Assembly: GCF_002878395.1 (NCBI RefSeq)
Contig: NC_061118.1
Span: 86,272,300 to 86,336,299, forward strand
From: Capsicum annuum
Taxonomy: Eukaryota; Streptophyta; Magnoliopsida; Solanales; Solanaceae
Reading direction: 5' to 3'
DNA length: 64,000 nucleotides
The notes beneath the pieces were generated by a model. The model had not been told where the DNA came from and searched no databases. It worked only from the letters and a program-made list of their open reading frames with translations. How positions within the stretch are numbered: the stretch's first letter is position 1; each line of letters begins with the position of its first letter. The position numbers and the translations under genes were made by a program. Shown piece by piece: positions 1-11,100 of this stretch.

Positions 1-500
1 AGCCCTTAAAGTTTTGCTAGAACAAAGAGTCATGGATGAGAATCAATAGGAATAGGTCTCCAAACTCACGGGTTGTAAGTTTGAGATAAAGTATAAATTA
101 GGTGCTGAAAATAAAGTGGCTGAGGCGTTGTCAAGACACGGGGAATCTGCAGAGTTATATGCATTTTCAATTTGGAAATATGAAGACAAGGAAGAATAGG
201 ACCAAGAAGTACAACGCGACACTAAAATGATTTCTATTTTGCAGAATTTAATTTCAGGACATCAAGCAAATGACAAATACAACTTAAGAATGGATGTCTA
301 CTATTCAAAGGACGCTTGGTTTTGCCCAAAGGATTATCTTGAATACCTGGTCTATTGAAAGAGTTTTATTCTCTCCTATAGGAGGCCATTCGGGTATCTT
401 CGCACATATAAGAGGGAGTTATGAAGAGCGATATGCAAGACTTCGTTTCCAGGTATGCAATTTGTCAAAAGAACAAGTCTCACACTTTTGAGTCCTGCAT
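1..500 (+). mobile_element. Ty3/gypsy chromovirus: end of RNase H and start of integrase (decayed)
   Basis: The translated sequence from base 1 reads like the last part of a gypsy RNase H (SLKFLLEQR, then FEIKYKLGAENKVAEALSRHGE, the usual N-x-VADALSR ending). Bases 290-500 match the weak zinc-finger part that precedes a gypsy integrase, but in-frame stops interrupt it. The fragment begins outside the window, so its 5' part is unseen. It runs straight into the integrase core. Seen: motifs and order. Known: this is the standard pol order of Ty3/gypsy. It is not functional here. Confidence 0.8.
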
Positions 501-1132
501 GGCTACTTTAACCTTAGCCTCTACCTCATCATGTGTGGGAGGATGTAACTATGGACTTCATTACTGGCCTTCCTAAATCCCACAGGTTTGATACTATATT
601 GGTTGTAGTAGACCGTTTTAAGAAGCATGCACATTTTGTTCCACTTTTACACCTTTTTAATGCTAAAGATGTGGCTGCTGTTTTCATTAAGGAAGTGGTT
701 AAATTGCATGGATTTCCTAAATCTATTGTGTCTGATCGTGATCGTGTGTTCATAAGCCAATTTTGGAGAGAGCTATTCAAAATAGCAGGTACTACCTTAC
801 GCTATAGCTCTTCATATCATTCGGAAACCGATGGGCAAACGGAAGTCGTGAATAGGAGTTGAGAGACATATCTCCGTTGTATGGCTGGAGAAAATCCTAA
901 ACAATGGTCCCACCGGTTATCTTGGGTAGAGTATTGGTTTAATACATCCTTTAACAGATTTGTAAGTATGACACCCTTTAAAGCATTATACAGAAGGGAT
1001 CCACCATCAATTTTTCAAATAAATGACATTACTTCAACGGTGGAAGAAGTAAATGGGCAGGTGCACACTAGAAAACTGACCTTGACTGAACTCAAAAGAA
1101 CATCTGCTACAAGCACAACAAAGAATGAATAA
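501..1132 (+). mobile_element. Ty3/gypsy integrase core (decayed)
   Basis: An open stretch at 533-862 carries the DDE integrase core: the first Asp in DFITGLPKSH, the second in SDRDRVF and the Glu in SETDGQTEVVNRS. Spacing suits the rve family. A stop (TGA at 860-862) follows NRS, and the match resumes at 881-1132 (ETYLRC, MAGENPKQW, WVEYWFNTSF, ALYRRDPP), typical of plant gypsy elements. The enzyme inserts element cDNA into host DNA. At least one in-frame stop makes this a pseudogene. Confidence 0.87.
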
Positions 1133-1168
1133 TCAAGCAAGAATTAAGCGGATTGACATTATACAGAA

Positions 1169-1690
1169 GTGATTTTTGAGATTGGTGAAATGGTATATCT
1201 CAAACTTTGGCCCTCCAAACTTCGTTCTTTGGCTAAGAAAATTAATGAAAAACTCAGTCTCCATTTTTATGGCCCTTTCAAGATTCTAGAAAAGATTGGT
1301 CTCGTAGCTTATCGGTTGGAGTTACGTTGGGGCTCGCATTCATTCAGTGTTTCATGTTTCACAGTTGAGAAAATGCTTGCAACTCTGCTCAAAACCTACC
1401 TCCATTTCTTACCCAAGATTTGGAGCTTCAAGTTGAACCTGAAGCAGTGAGGTAGACCAGGAAGGTAATCAATGGTAAGTGGGAAGTGTTAATCAAGTAA
1501 TCAATGGTAAGTGGGAAGTGTTAATCAAGTGGAAGACCCTACCAGAATTTGAGAACACTTGGGAGGAATATGTAATCATCAATTTGCAATTTCCTGAGTT
1601 TTGCCTAGAGGACAAGGTGACTCTTATAGGGGAAGGTAATGATGTACCTCAAGTTATAAAAACTTATTCTAGAAGGCCAAAATAAGCAAT
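1169..1690 (+). mobile_element. Gypsy integrase C-terminus with chromodomain
   Basis: 1169-1450 matches the integrase C-terminal region (FEIGEMVYLKLWPSKLRSL, FYGPFKILEKIG, YRLEL). 1500-1685 reads VLIKWKTLPEFENTWEEY followed by FPEFCLEDKV, a chromodomain, which marks the element as a chromovirus. These domains steer integration to marked chromatin. A 32-bp direct duplication just before the chromodomain (1465-1528) shifts the frame, so the domain is out of frame with the integrase. Confidence 0.85.
1465..1528 (+). repeat. Perfect 32-bp tandem duplication before the chromodomain
   Basis: Copy one is 1465-1496 and copy two 1497-1528, each starting GTAATCAATGGTAAGTGGGA; I see no mismatch. Thirty-two is not a multiple of three, so the duplication breaks the frame. 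Confidence 0.93.
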
Positions 1691-1755
1691 TGAAAAATTT
1701 AGTAATTGTCATGACAGTTAACATGTATTGGGTGTTTTTTTTTGTAGAAAAAGGC

Positions 1756-2060
1756 AGGACAATGAGGGAGGGATATTTAGAAAAAGAAAAGGGAATCTTC
1801 TGGGAGAGTTCTAGTCTCTCCATTGTCTAGGAATGCTGGAATTTGTGTAATCTTAGCATTATGTATTGTATTACTGAATTTCATTCACGTCTTAAGTTGT
1901 ATTTTAAGGTGTTAGCAGTTTCCTAGTGGTTGTTTTCAAAATTCTTGTTGTAGTATCGGTGTATCTAGTGTAAAACATCAGTATTTGTTCCTTTATTTAT
2001 TGTTTTTTGCAATAAGTTTATCAATCTCCCATTTTGGTGGCTATTCCAGAACAAGCGCAA
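1756..2060 (+). mobile_element. Probable polypurine tract and start of 3' LTR of the chromovirus
   Basis: A purine-rich tract (GGACAATGAGGGAGGGAT) follows the chromodomain end by about 70 bases, where a polypurine tract is expected. The following ~290 bases are AT-rich, non-coding and LTR-like. No second copy is in the window, so the LTR limits cannot be set. Confidence 0.4.
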
Positions 2061-2107
2061 TATAATTTATTTGGGTGCGAATTCTCGAACTTTCAGTCCA
2101 TATATGG

Positions 2108-2340
2108 TCAGAAAAAGTGATGAAGGAATTGGATGACCAATGTGGCGGTTGGATAGAAACAGAGGAGAGGAGGAAACCCAGTTGAAAAATAATCTGCGAT
2201 GGGCCAAACTCCGAGTGAAAGGACCGGTGAAGAACATACTGGCTTATGTCGAAATAAGTGACGGGATCTATAGTTTTCCCCTTCTGGTATGGTATGGTGT
2301 GAAGCTCCGACTAGATTCAAATTAAGTGGAGACGATGGAC
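2108..2340 (+). mobile_element. LINE ORF1 fragment (end of DUF4283-like domain)
   Basis: The reading WRLDRNRGEEETQLKNNLRW then AKLRVKGP and VEISDGIYSFPLLVW matches the ORF1 of the L1 LINE at 9410-14835 in this window ([37 protein letters not shown]). The N- and C-terminal parts are gone. It could belong with the LINE 3' end at 4400-5050, separated from it by the copia element, but that is inference. Confidence 0.7.
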
Positions 2341-2599
2341 ACATGATTCAAGAAGCAAGTACATCGAGGGTACAACCTAAACCTATGGAGAAAGAGGTAC
2401 TGATTGGAGCAAGTAATCATAATAAGAAGGCAATGTGCTTTTGAAGAGTCTACGACACAACAGTTCATAAAACCTTATGAAAGGTTCAGGTACTTGAAAA
2501 TAATGAAGTGATGAAATCTCAAAATGTTATGTCACAGTACGAACCGATACAAAATGAGAAACTGTCGACGATATCTTTGATACAATATTGGCGCAATAT

Positions 2600-3590
2600 T
2601 GTGAAAGATTATGAGGATCTGAATTCTACGTTAATTTAAGCATGCTGACGTAGAAATATTTATCAAGTGACATGAAAGGATGCATCTTGGTAAGCATAAC
2701 ACTTATTTGATTTGCAGTCCAGACATTTGAAGATGTCACACATATTGATAGTCACTTGACAAAAATCCATATGAAAATTCCTAAAGAATTCAAAATGCCT
2801 GAAGCATATAAAGTTTCTGGGAAACTTGTTTATTATCCTTAGGGATAAATTGATGATATGAATATTGTTGAAACTCTTGGAGATTTTTCAAAAGCAATAC
2901 ATTATTTGCTGAAATGAGAAATATACCGAATTAGATTGGTTGTGAAGTACCATATCTTAGTGCAATTGATGCACTCATGTATCTTGCAAATTTTACAAGG
3001 CTTGATATAGCCTTTTCAGTCAATTTATTAGCAACGTATATTTCTGCTCCTACTAGGAGACATTAGAATGAGATAAAACACATGAGCTTGTTTTATTCTA
3101 AAGATTGCAGTCTCGATCTTATTGATTATGCTGATGTTGAGTATTTAATTAATCCGCATAAATCTCGATCTCAAACAAGTTATGTGTTCATATGTGGGGA
3201 TACTGCCTACAAAGCCGTCTATCGTAGCCACTTCGTTGAATCATGCTGAGATAATAGCTATTCATGAAGCAAGCCGAGAATATGTATGATTGAGGTCCAT
3301 GATACATTTCATTCGAGAAAAATATGGTGTGAAATGTGACAATGTACCCACAATTTTATACGGAGATAATGCAACATGCATAGCATATCTTAATGGAGGA
3401 TTCATAAAAGGAGATAGAACGAAGCACACTTCATCAAAGCTTTTCTACATACACGAGCTACAAAAGAATGGTGATATTAACGCGCAACAGATTCGTTCAA
3501 GTGACAATGTGACTGATTTATTCACCAAGTCTCCTCCAAATTACAACTTTCAAGAAGATGGTGCACAAGATCGGGATGCAAAGGTTCAAG
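2600..3590 (+). mobile_element. Ty1/copia pol 3' end (RT remnants and RNase H), decayed
   Basis: Pieces in changing frames match copia pol: KIPKEFKMPEAYKVSG, then VPYLSAIDALMYLANFTR and LDIAFSVNLLATYISAPTRR, then the RNase H (YSKDCSLDLIDYADVEYL, SRSQTSYVFICGDTA, ILYGDNATCIAYLNG, RTKHTSSKLFYIHELQKNGD, SSDNVTDLFTK). The stretch between the first and second blocks is far too short, so there are internal deletions. 3290-3751 is the longest open part. It leads to the LTR at 3809-4065 and so forms the 3' end of one element. Confidence 0.88.
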
Positions 3591-3808
3591 GATGTTCTCA
3601 TTGGGGGGAGTTAATACGCATTGTACTCTTTTTCCCTTTCAAGGTTTTGGCCTACTGGATTTTCCTTGTAAGGTTTTTAATGAGGCAGTCTATATGCGTA
3701 TTGTTAGAGATGTGTACTCTTTTTCCTTCACTAGATTTTTTTTTCTACTAGGTTTTTCTAGTAAGGTTTTAACGAGGCGCATTCTCTATCTAGACATTCA
3801 AGGGGGAG

Positions 3809-4065
3809 TGTTATAAATGTATTTACATTATAGTGAATGTCTATCAAGATCTAATAAGATCAAGATCTAACTGATATCTATCAGGATTTGAAGTATCTGT
3901 CTTTTAGTTAGAAACTAGGAGTATTTTCCCCTATAAATAGAGGGGTTTTATTCATTGTATTCTCAATCAAGAATCTTATGATCTCTCATCCATCAAGAGA
4001 AATAAAGAAGTCTCCCTCTTCTCTCTCTATTTATTCTTCTTGTTCTTTCTTTATATTTCATAACA
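3809..4065 (+). mobile_element. 3' LTR of the copia element (257 bp)
   Basis: The LTR starts TGTTATAAATG right after the polypurine tract CAAGGGGGAG (3799-3808) and ends TTTCATAACA, giving inverted ends TGTTAT/ATAACA. It contains a TATA box in CCCTATAAATAGAGGGG and a pyrimidine-rich 3' part after AAATAAAGAAG. No second LTR copy of this element is present, but a truncated relative ends at 46572. Confidence 0.88.
3931..3938 (+). promoter_or_regulatory. TATA box of the copia LTR
   Basis: CTATAAAT inside CCCCTATAAATAGAGG, about 125 bases into the LTR. Position and sequence are right for the U3/R promoter of a plant LTR. Confidence 0.65.
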
Positions 4066-4077
4066 ATATATAAAATA

Positions 4078-4275
4078 AAATATATATTATTTGTTTATTT
4101 ATAAAATTTCGGTTTAACCAAAATTTTTATTTGAAAAATCAAAAACCGAACCGAAAAATCGAATTTTAAAAATTAAAAATCGAAACCGAACCGAAAAACC
4201 GAAACCAAAATTAAATTTCGGTTTGGTTTTTCGGTTTTTTCGGTCTGAACCAAAATATGCCCAGCCCTAATTGTA
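4078..4275. repeat. CGGTTT/AAACCG foldback repeat
   Basis: The sequence is built from AACCGAA-type units on one side (ACCGAACCGAAAAACCG) and their complement on the other (TTTCGGTTTGGTTTTTCGG), so the strand can fold into a long hairpin. Such AACCGAA foldbacks are common in plant genomes; I cannot assign a transposon class or see a clear target duplication. Confidence 0.6.
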
Positions 4276-4399
4276 ATATAATGTCCTATAAGGTAACAAA
4301 TTAGAATGTAGTGTCCATAAATAGGGCCTCAATGTAATAATGTAGTTACAACAATTAAATAATATCCTTACGATTTTATCTTATGTTTCTCACAATGAT

Positions 4400-5050
4400 A
4401 ATGAGGGAAGATTCTGTGTGTGAAGGCTATACCAAAAAGAAGTGTTGGAACTAGCCGGAGGTATCCCTGGACCTTGGAAGCAGATCTGGAACTTCAAAAT
4501 TCCCACCAAGGTAAGATGTTTCACATGTATGGTTACTTACTAGAAGAGCATGTTTAACATAGGAAAAGCTGAAAAGAAGGGAATTTCAGATATCTATCTC
4601 CAGATTTTCCCTCCGTCACGAAAAGGAAGAGACAAATAGCCACTTGTTCTTACATTGCAAGGTCGCTGCTCTGGTTTGGTCTATGATCCTAGGAGTTCTC
4701 CAGTTAGATTGGGTGATGCCAGAACACACAGTTGACCTCCTTAGCTGCTGGATAAGGAGAGGGGGAGTAAGAGTCAGAAGAAATGGTGGAAGATAATTCC
4801 ATCATGCCTTTGGTTGTCAATATTGAAAGAGAGAAACAACAGATGCTTTGAGAATATTTCCGACACAACACAGAAAATCAAAGAGAATTTTATCAATACT
4901 GTCTTTTCGATGTAAAGATCAAGGTTTAGAAGAAGCTGAATAGTTACTAGATTTCCCAGGCTCTTTGTAATTATGGTACTTTCTTCTTGTAACTTTTTGG
5001 AGGTTGCCAGCATGGCCTTAATGCTGAAGAATACACCTTTACCTTTCTCA
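4400..5050 (+). mobile_element. L1 LINE 3' end (zf-RVT domain), decayed
   Basis: Frame-shifted pieces read LYQKEVLELAGGIPGPWKQI, IWNFKIPTKVRCFT, RHEKEETNSHLFLHCKVAAL and WWKIIPSCLWLSILKERNNR. This is the zinc-binding domain (zf-RVT) and C-terminus after the reverse transcriptase of plant L1 elements. The N-terminal two thirds are missing, as expected from 5' truncation on insertion. A short A-run (5048-5057) may be the tail. Confidence 0.8.
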
Positions 5051-5279
5051 GAAAAAAATATCTAATTACACATTCATGGTTCTCACGGCCTATCCAAAAC
5101 ATTTGAATAGATATGCAAATGTAAAACATTTCTAGATATTTATCAAATGAGAAATCAACTCATAGTATTCGAGCAAGTGCTATTTCAAATCATTTAGCGT
5201 CTCCTCTGATACAGAAAGTCGTGTATCAGAATTTTTGAATGGAATCAACCAGTATTTTAATTTTGAAGATTTTGTCTCA

Positions 5280-5960
5280 AGTGGGGGAGTACCAAGAATG
5301 GCTCTTTTGTTAGGAGAGCTGCAGCAGGCGTCATTATATGCAGAAGTAGAAGATTAACTTAACTGGAGATGGCAACAAAACGTCACTTTCACAGTGGGTC
5401 ATGCTATAGGCAGATAAACAAAGAGTTGTCAAGTACTCTCAATTGGCCTCACAAACGGCTATGGAAAACAAAAGCCCTTACGAAGTAGCATTTTTATGTT
5501 GCTACTCACACATGAGGCTTGTCTCACTCAAATCAACTTGGAAGTGTTGGAGAATACTGATTTGCAGTAGATGCCATTAGTGCTACAAGGAGGAAAAGAG
5601 AAGTAATCATCTTTTTATGCACTGGGCTGCAGCTTGTTAGCTATGAAGCTTTCTTTTGACCTGTTTAATCAGTCATTTGTGATGCCTTGATCCGTTAAAG
5701 ATTGCTGTGCAGTTTGAGTTATGGTGGTATTAGAAAGTCTCTGAAAAGGATATCAAACACTATTCCAGCTTCTGTTTGTTGGGTATTGTGGGAAAGCAGT
5801 GTAGTATAGTTTCTAAAGTACAATTGTTTTTGGTTCTTGGTATTCTGGTGCAATATTCAAGATAAGAGAACATGATAGAGTTCATCAGCTCATTACAGGT
5901 ATCTATCCTCTTTTTGTGTACAGATGGGATCTTTTTTAATTAGGGGATCACTCTTGGAAT
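5280..5960 (+). mobile_element. Second L1 LINE 3' end (zf-RVT domain), decayed
   Basis: Around 5462-5800 the readings WKTKALTK, KREVIIFLCTGLQLV, LLCSLSYGGIRKSLKRISNT and IPASVCWVLWESS match the zf-RVT region and tail of plant L1 ORF2. Many frameshifts. Same strand as the LINE 3' ends on either side. Confidence 0.65.
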
Positions 5961-6059
5961 TCACAAGCACAGTCTTAGTGCTTGGCTGTTTTCATTTATA
6001 CTATCACTATATTGCCAATTTCAAAACAATTGTCATGTTTAATAAAACATGTTATCAAT

Positions 6060-6296
6060 TATTCCCTCCATTTCAATTCGTTTGACTCCTTTCCTTTTTA
6101 GTCCTTTTAAAATAGAATGCCTCTTTCCTTTTTTGGGAACTCTTTAATTCTAACTTTCCATGTGGAATGCTTAAAACCACAAGATTAAAGGTCATTTATT
6201 GTACATTCTATATATCTTTAGTTTAATTCCACAAAATTCGAATGTCTTTTTTACTTTCTTTAACTCGTGCCATGACAAATTGAAACGGAAGGAGTA
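6060..6296. mobile_element. Stowaway-like MITE
   Basis: The left end TTCCCTCCATTTCAATTCG and right end AAATTGAAACGGAAGGAG are imperfect inverted repeats of the well-known CTCCCTCCGTTTCA type, and TA dinucleotides flank both (6060-6061 and 6295-6296). The ~235-bp non-coding AT-rich body fits a Tc1/mariner-derived MITE. Confidence 0.82.
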
Positions 6297-6960
6297 GCAC
6301 CATCGTCCTGGAGCAACCAAGGATGATTATATTATATGGAGGTATTATTCAGGTGGAATCTTCTGTGTTAAGTCTTGGTACATGTCATTAACTTCTTTTA
6401 ACTCCGATCTTCGGAATTGGAGCAAGATTTGGCACAAAAAAGCACCCTTGAAGGTTTTTGATTTTACTGGCTTGTGGCTAAGGAAGCAACCTTAGTTCAC
6501 TCAATCAAATCTTCAGAGAAGAAAATGCAATTATGTGGAAGGTGTTCCCTTGGTGAAGAAAAACCTAAAGATAGTTGTTATCTTTTCCTGCATTGCAGGA
6601 TCACTTGTTAGATTTGGAGCATGTCTTTTTCCATTTTGTACATGCCCTGGACAATGCCTCACTCCGTTCGGGATTTCTCCTTCATAGTTAGAGAAGGGAT
6701 GATCTCGATAGGAAGCGCACAAGTTTTGGAATACATTTACCATGGTCATTGGTGGACAATTTGGACAAAAAGAAACAATAGAACTTTTGAAGGAAAATCT
6801 AGCAACATTCATATCCTTAAACACTATTGAATTGCTTTGCTAACTTTTGGGGCAGCATGAACTTTGCAAATGATGTAGATCCCTTTTTAGATATGATCGA
6901 GGCTTTACACACCTCCTAATTTTTAACGTGTTGTCTCAGTACTGTGATAAAATATTATTA
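6297..6960 (+). mobile_element. Third L1 LINE 3' end (zf-RVT domain), decayed
   Basis: Readings DYIIWRYYSGGIFCVKSWYM, IWHKKAPLKV, GEEKPKDSCYLFLHCRITC-like pieces and SMNFANDVDPFLDMIEALH fit the ORF2 C-terminus with zf-RVT of a plant L1. Frames change several times. The MITE lies right at its left border, so it may have separated this piece from the fragment at 5280-5960. Confidence 0.7.
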
Positions 6961-8023
6961 GTTGTAAAAAAATGCACCAAGAATTGCATTTAAATTCCAA
7001 ATCACTATTCATTGTCTCCCCCAACCATCAACATTAATGTCAAACTAAGGTTCCTTAATACAATCATTCAAGTTCTTTCTCGTGTCATATTAACGCTTGG
7101 CTATACTTAATAAAATGAGTTTGAACTAGAAGAATTGCCTCTTCTAATCAACCCTAGGTAATCTCAACTTTGGTGTTCTTGATGGTCTTTCAAGATTTGG
7201 AAGAAATATAGCAATTTTATGACTTAAACTTGTTAATACTAGTGTTAATTAACCTTAATCAACACAAAATATTGTAGAAATTTCAGCTATGGTATGGTGG
7301 GACGAGATCCACTTTGAGTTCTCGAGAACTTGAAAATTTGGCAAATATTTTCTCTCTCCCTTAGAGTTGCAAGAGGCAGCTCGAGCAAGGCCTCAGAAAT
7401 TTCTCAACTTCACTCGTTGCCCAGCTCGCTTCATGAGCTTCCCGTTTGGGCGTCGCAGAGGTTGCCAGGCCTAAGCATTTTTGGTTCTAGCCATGATGCT
7501 CCCCAAGTCTCTTGTAGTTTCTTCCTTTAGCCCCCAGGCTTCTCGAGGTCCTGCACTTCTCTTCCTGGAGCCATAAAACTCACCAATTCTCTTTCTGGGT
7601 TGCTTGCTATGCAAGGCCCAACACGAGCATGCTGGGAGTTGTTTTTTCCATTTTGTTTCATTTTTTAAAAATATTTAAACCTTGGTTCATTCTTGCACAC
7701 CTTTATACACTCCCAAATAATTGTGTATATATTCATATACCTTCCCACTAATTATCCTCATCCATGGGTCTTATTGACATGCAAATCGAAGTGATTAGTA
7801 TGCCCTAACCCCCTTGTTAGGTTTTAAATGCTTTGAAATTTTGTGGGGTGCTACACTAGAACATTCTTTCTTTTTGATAAGTTGGAAGTCTCAGCCTAAA
7901 ATATTTTATACAAAAGAATTCAAAACAGGTCTACATTTATAAATTATACGATTTAGCCATTTGATTTACTGCATCAGCATATTTTTATTGTTCTTCTGTC
8001 CCAATTACAATTTGGTATTGCAG
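6961..8023. other. Non-coding stretch before the first visible PEX10 exon
   Basis: I see no coding signal or recognisable repeat here. I looked for the preceding PEX10 exon (the conserved segment just before VAGPYGL) and did not find it. The stretch ends in an intron-like pyrimidine tract and TTGCAG acceptor at 8018-8023. Confidence 0.5.
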
Positions 8024-8118
8024 GTTGCAGGGCCATATGGACTTTCGCCAACACCTGCAAGACGTGCTCTTTTTATTTTCCATCAGTCAGCTGTTCCTTA
8101 TATTGCAGAAAGAGTCAG
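8024..8118 (+). CDS. PEX10: PEX10 exon (first visible)
   Basis: Follows TTGCAG and ends GTCAG|GTTC. Starts in phase 0 and encodes [14 protein letters not shown] through IAERV, leaving two bases (AG) of a split Ser codon. Strongly conserved part of the membrane domain. Confidence 0.95.
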
Positions 8119-11100
8119 GTTCATCTACATTTCTAGGAGACTTCATAGAGGACATCCATACGTCTTACTTCTCCTTGTAACAATAATGGTTTCGGAGACC
8201 ACCAATATTTATTGCCTATTGTTTATTTATTTATTTATCATTTGTTGTTTTTCAGTTCTAGGGTAGCTTCCCGTGGCATCACCCTGGCTGATTCAATGGC
8301 TGACTATCCATTTGGGGATGTTCCTACTTCAAGCAACGAAGCTGAGCCATCACCAACTGTTGAGATACAGTCATATTCAACATCCACTTCATCAATTTCA
8401 GCTCTTTCACTATTGAAAGCCAAGATGAGGGATTTCTGGTTGTATGCAGTTCGAAGGTGGCCTTCGGTACGCCCCATTCTTCCTAATGTTTGGTTATGTC
8501 AAATTGCCGAAGCCTGGTCATTTAAATCATGCGTTTCGCTCTCACTTGTATGTATTATATATAACTCTTCGTCTCAGATGTTATCCACGAAAGTCAATGG
8601 ATAAAGTTGCTTCAGTTAAATCTTAAGCTGGATTTCTTCCAAGTTGGATGCTCTGTTTTTTAAAATTATCCTACAATTTGGACATTCTCTTGAATCTAAG
8701 GAAGCATCTATGACTCCTTGGATTTCGGATTCCCTGCAACACTTTAGACTTTGGGCTGATGTTAAACTCTCTGGATCTACTGTACTCACCAGTTGTTAAG
8801 TCCAGGGTTCCTTGTGGATCTAAGTTTTAATTTTCTATTGAAGTAAAGTAAAAGTTTATCATAATTGCTTTTACTTTTCCCGAAAGGAAAATATAATTTT
8901 CTTCCATATTTGGTTATCTTCTTTCTTGGAGGAAAAGTTTTATACCTCTATAACTGGAGGATTCTTCTTCTTATTTCATAACACCATAGCATCCACAATG
9001 TAGTCGTCAAAGAGTCTTGTTTAGGGGTAGATATTCTCTCATAGCTTTTTATGATTTCTTTATATTAGTTTTCATGATTGCTTCTTCTTATGAAGAGGAG
9101 CCTTGGAGTGACTAGTAAAGTTGCTGCCATGTGACCAGGAGGTCACGGGTTTAAGTCTTGGAAACAACCCCTTGCAGAAATGTGAGGTGAGGTTGCATAT
9201 AATAGATCCTTGTGGTTGGGCCTTTCCTTGGACCCTGCACCTAGAGGGAGCTTAGTGCACCGGACTGTCTTTTCTTATATTAGTTTTTCATATGTAGGCC
9301 AATTGGCTGAAACTATCAATAATGTCTTTTTAGTATAATTTTGTGTCATTCGATTCATCGCCACAATGTTTTGCAACTATTAGCTTCCGCATGACACCCT
9401 ACCAATTTCTCCTTTCTTTCTTGTCTCGCATTAAGTCTCTCCCTTTCTTTTCTCCTCAGATCAGTAGTTTTAGTCAATAACTATGGGCGAAGAAAGGATT
9501 TACTTCAATGCTGGCTATTAATCTTTTAACATCTCTAAGTCTATCTCTAGGTCAGAGACTTGGTTTGAATGGACCGAGCGGAGCAAAAATTTAACGAGAA
9601 AGGTATCTTTCAGCCTTAAAGTCATGAAATGGGTAGTTTTTGTCTTTAATGAAGCATCAAAGGAACACAGAATGGCTGTCAGGAGATGGAAAACAAGGGA
9701 TCACTTTTCTGAGTTCTTTTGTACCCTTAAAAGTAATGAATATGGTAGATACATCAGTTTCATTGCAGTTCAGGGTGAAAACAGATCAGTCATAATAACT
9801 CCTGAAATTACATTAAATGCCGGATGGACAGCTATAGCAGAAAAAATCACAAGGTTTATTGGGTTCCCAAAAAAGGAAGAGAAAACAGTAGCAACAAGGA
9901 AGCTGCAGGAAAAAGTGTCGTTTGTGGAAGCCTTAAGAAGCAGCAAATGGTCGACTCAGTCGTCAAAAATCTTGGCCCCCCAAACTATCACTTGAATGGT
10001 GGTCGCCTACTGTGGGATGCTGGCCAGCAGATATAAAAAGAAGTTGGGTATGGATTCACATTTATGCTCTCCCGCTGAATTTGTGGTCGCAGAATACCTT
10101 CGAGTAGATCGGAGATATGTGTGGGGGTTGGATCGAAACAAAGGAGGAAACTACCCCTAAAAAACCACCTAAGGTGGGCTAGGGTTAAAGTGAGAGGAGA
10201 TGGTTCTGAGGTGCCTAGGGTAGTAGAGATAGAAAGCGACGGTTTCACCTACAAAATCCCGATCTGGTGTGAAGTTCCGGCAACGGTGAGAAGGAAAGAG
10301 AAGACTGGAGAAGAAAACATCGTAGAACCACTGTTTAAAAGGGGGACCGTCTCAAGATCCGAGAAACCTAGTACAATCCTATCGGATTTTTCACTTTCAG
10401 TATCTCCAGGGCACGTGGGCACAACGACAGCTGGTGAGCAATTTAATACTTGCATACGTGAGAAGCACGGGGGAGGTTTAATGAATCAAAGGGCCAAGAC
10501 TAAAGAAAGGTTAGTAGGCCTCTTTTCAGGAAAAAGTGAACTTGGGCCTGACCCAGCAGCCCATCTCATTTTTAATAATATCCAGAGTTCAAAGATGAAG
10601 GAAAGAATTACTGCTCTAACAACAGAGGATCTGGACAACTGCGATCACCAATTCCAGGTAGAGTCACATGCTAACCACCGAAAAACTTCAAAGGAAAGCT
10701 CGTATGCAGCAGCTGTTGGGAATCGTGGCACCATGGAGTCAACAGACAACACAGAAATCGCTCTGTTGGTGGATATGCAAGGCAGTAATAAGGGGGAAGT
10801 CAATCTGGCGCGAGTTGAGGAACCAAGGAACAATGCAATTGCAATCTCGGAGGAAATTAGCTGGGTGGTAGAAGATGCAGAACCACTACGCATGCAAATG
10901 CAAGATATGATTCCTGATAAAGAAAGAGAGGTGACTACTTGGGTTCAACAAAACCTACTCAAGTTGAGTAAATTGATCGAGGTGGACTTCCAAGGGCATA
11001 AAGAGGAGGCTATGGAATTGTTAAAGCAAATTGACAGTAATAGACAAGCAAGAAAGATGGAGCAAAACTATAAAAGGACTAGCTTTAAAGGCGCGCAGGA

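Larger units (their letters stand above)
8794..9409 (+). mobile_element. 5' LTR (main part) of a short copia-type element in the PEX10 intron
   Basis: From about 8820 on, this matches the LTR at 15182-15581 in direct orientation: AGTTTTAATTTTCTATT, the TACCTCTATAA TATA-like site, CACAATGTAGTCGT, AGAGTCTT, GGCCAATTGG, CGCCACAATGTTTTGCAACT and TTCCGCATGACACCC. The first ~25 bases are diverged, so start 8794 (TGTTAAG) is approximate. The LTR is broken twice: by a SINE (9076-9271) and by the L1 LINE starting at 9410. Its last bases are at 14853-14862. Confidence 0.85.

Noticed and set aside
7961..8604. Two overlapping open frames of 101 and 130 codons read straight through the PEX10 exons
   Set aside because: They run through introns with clear GT-AG borders; the coding parts are explained by exons 8024-8118 and 8256-8466.
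10645..10893. Minus-strand open frames opposite the L1 ORFs (also 11502-11822, 13690-13917)
   Set aside because: Shadows of the sense LINE frames, without domains.
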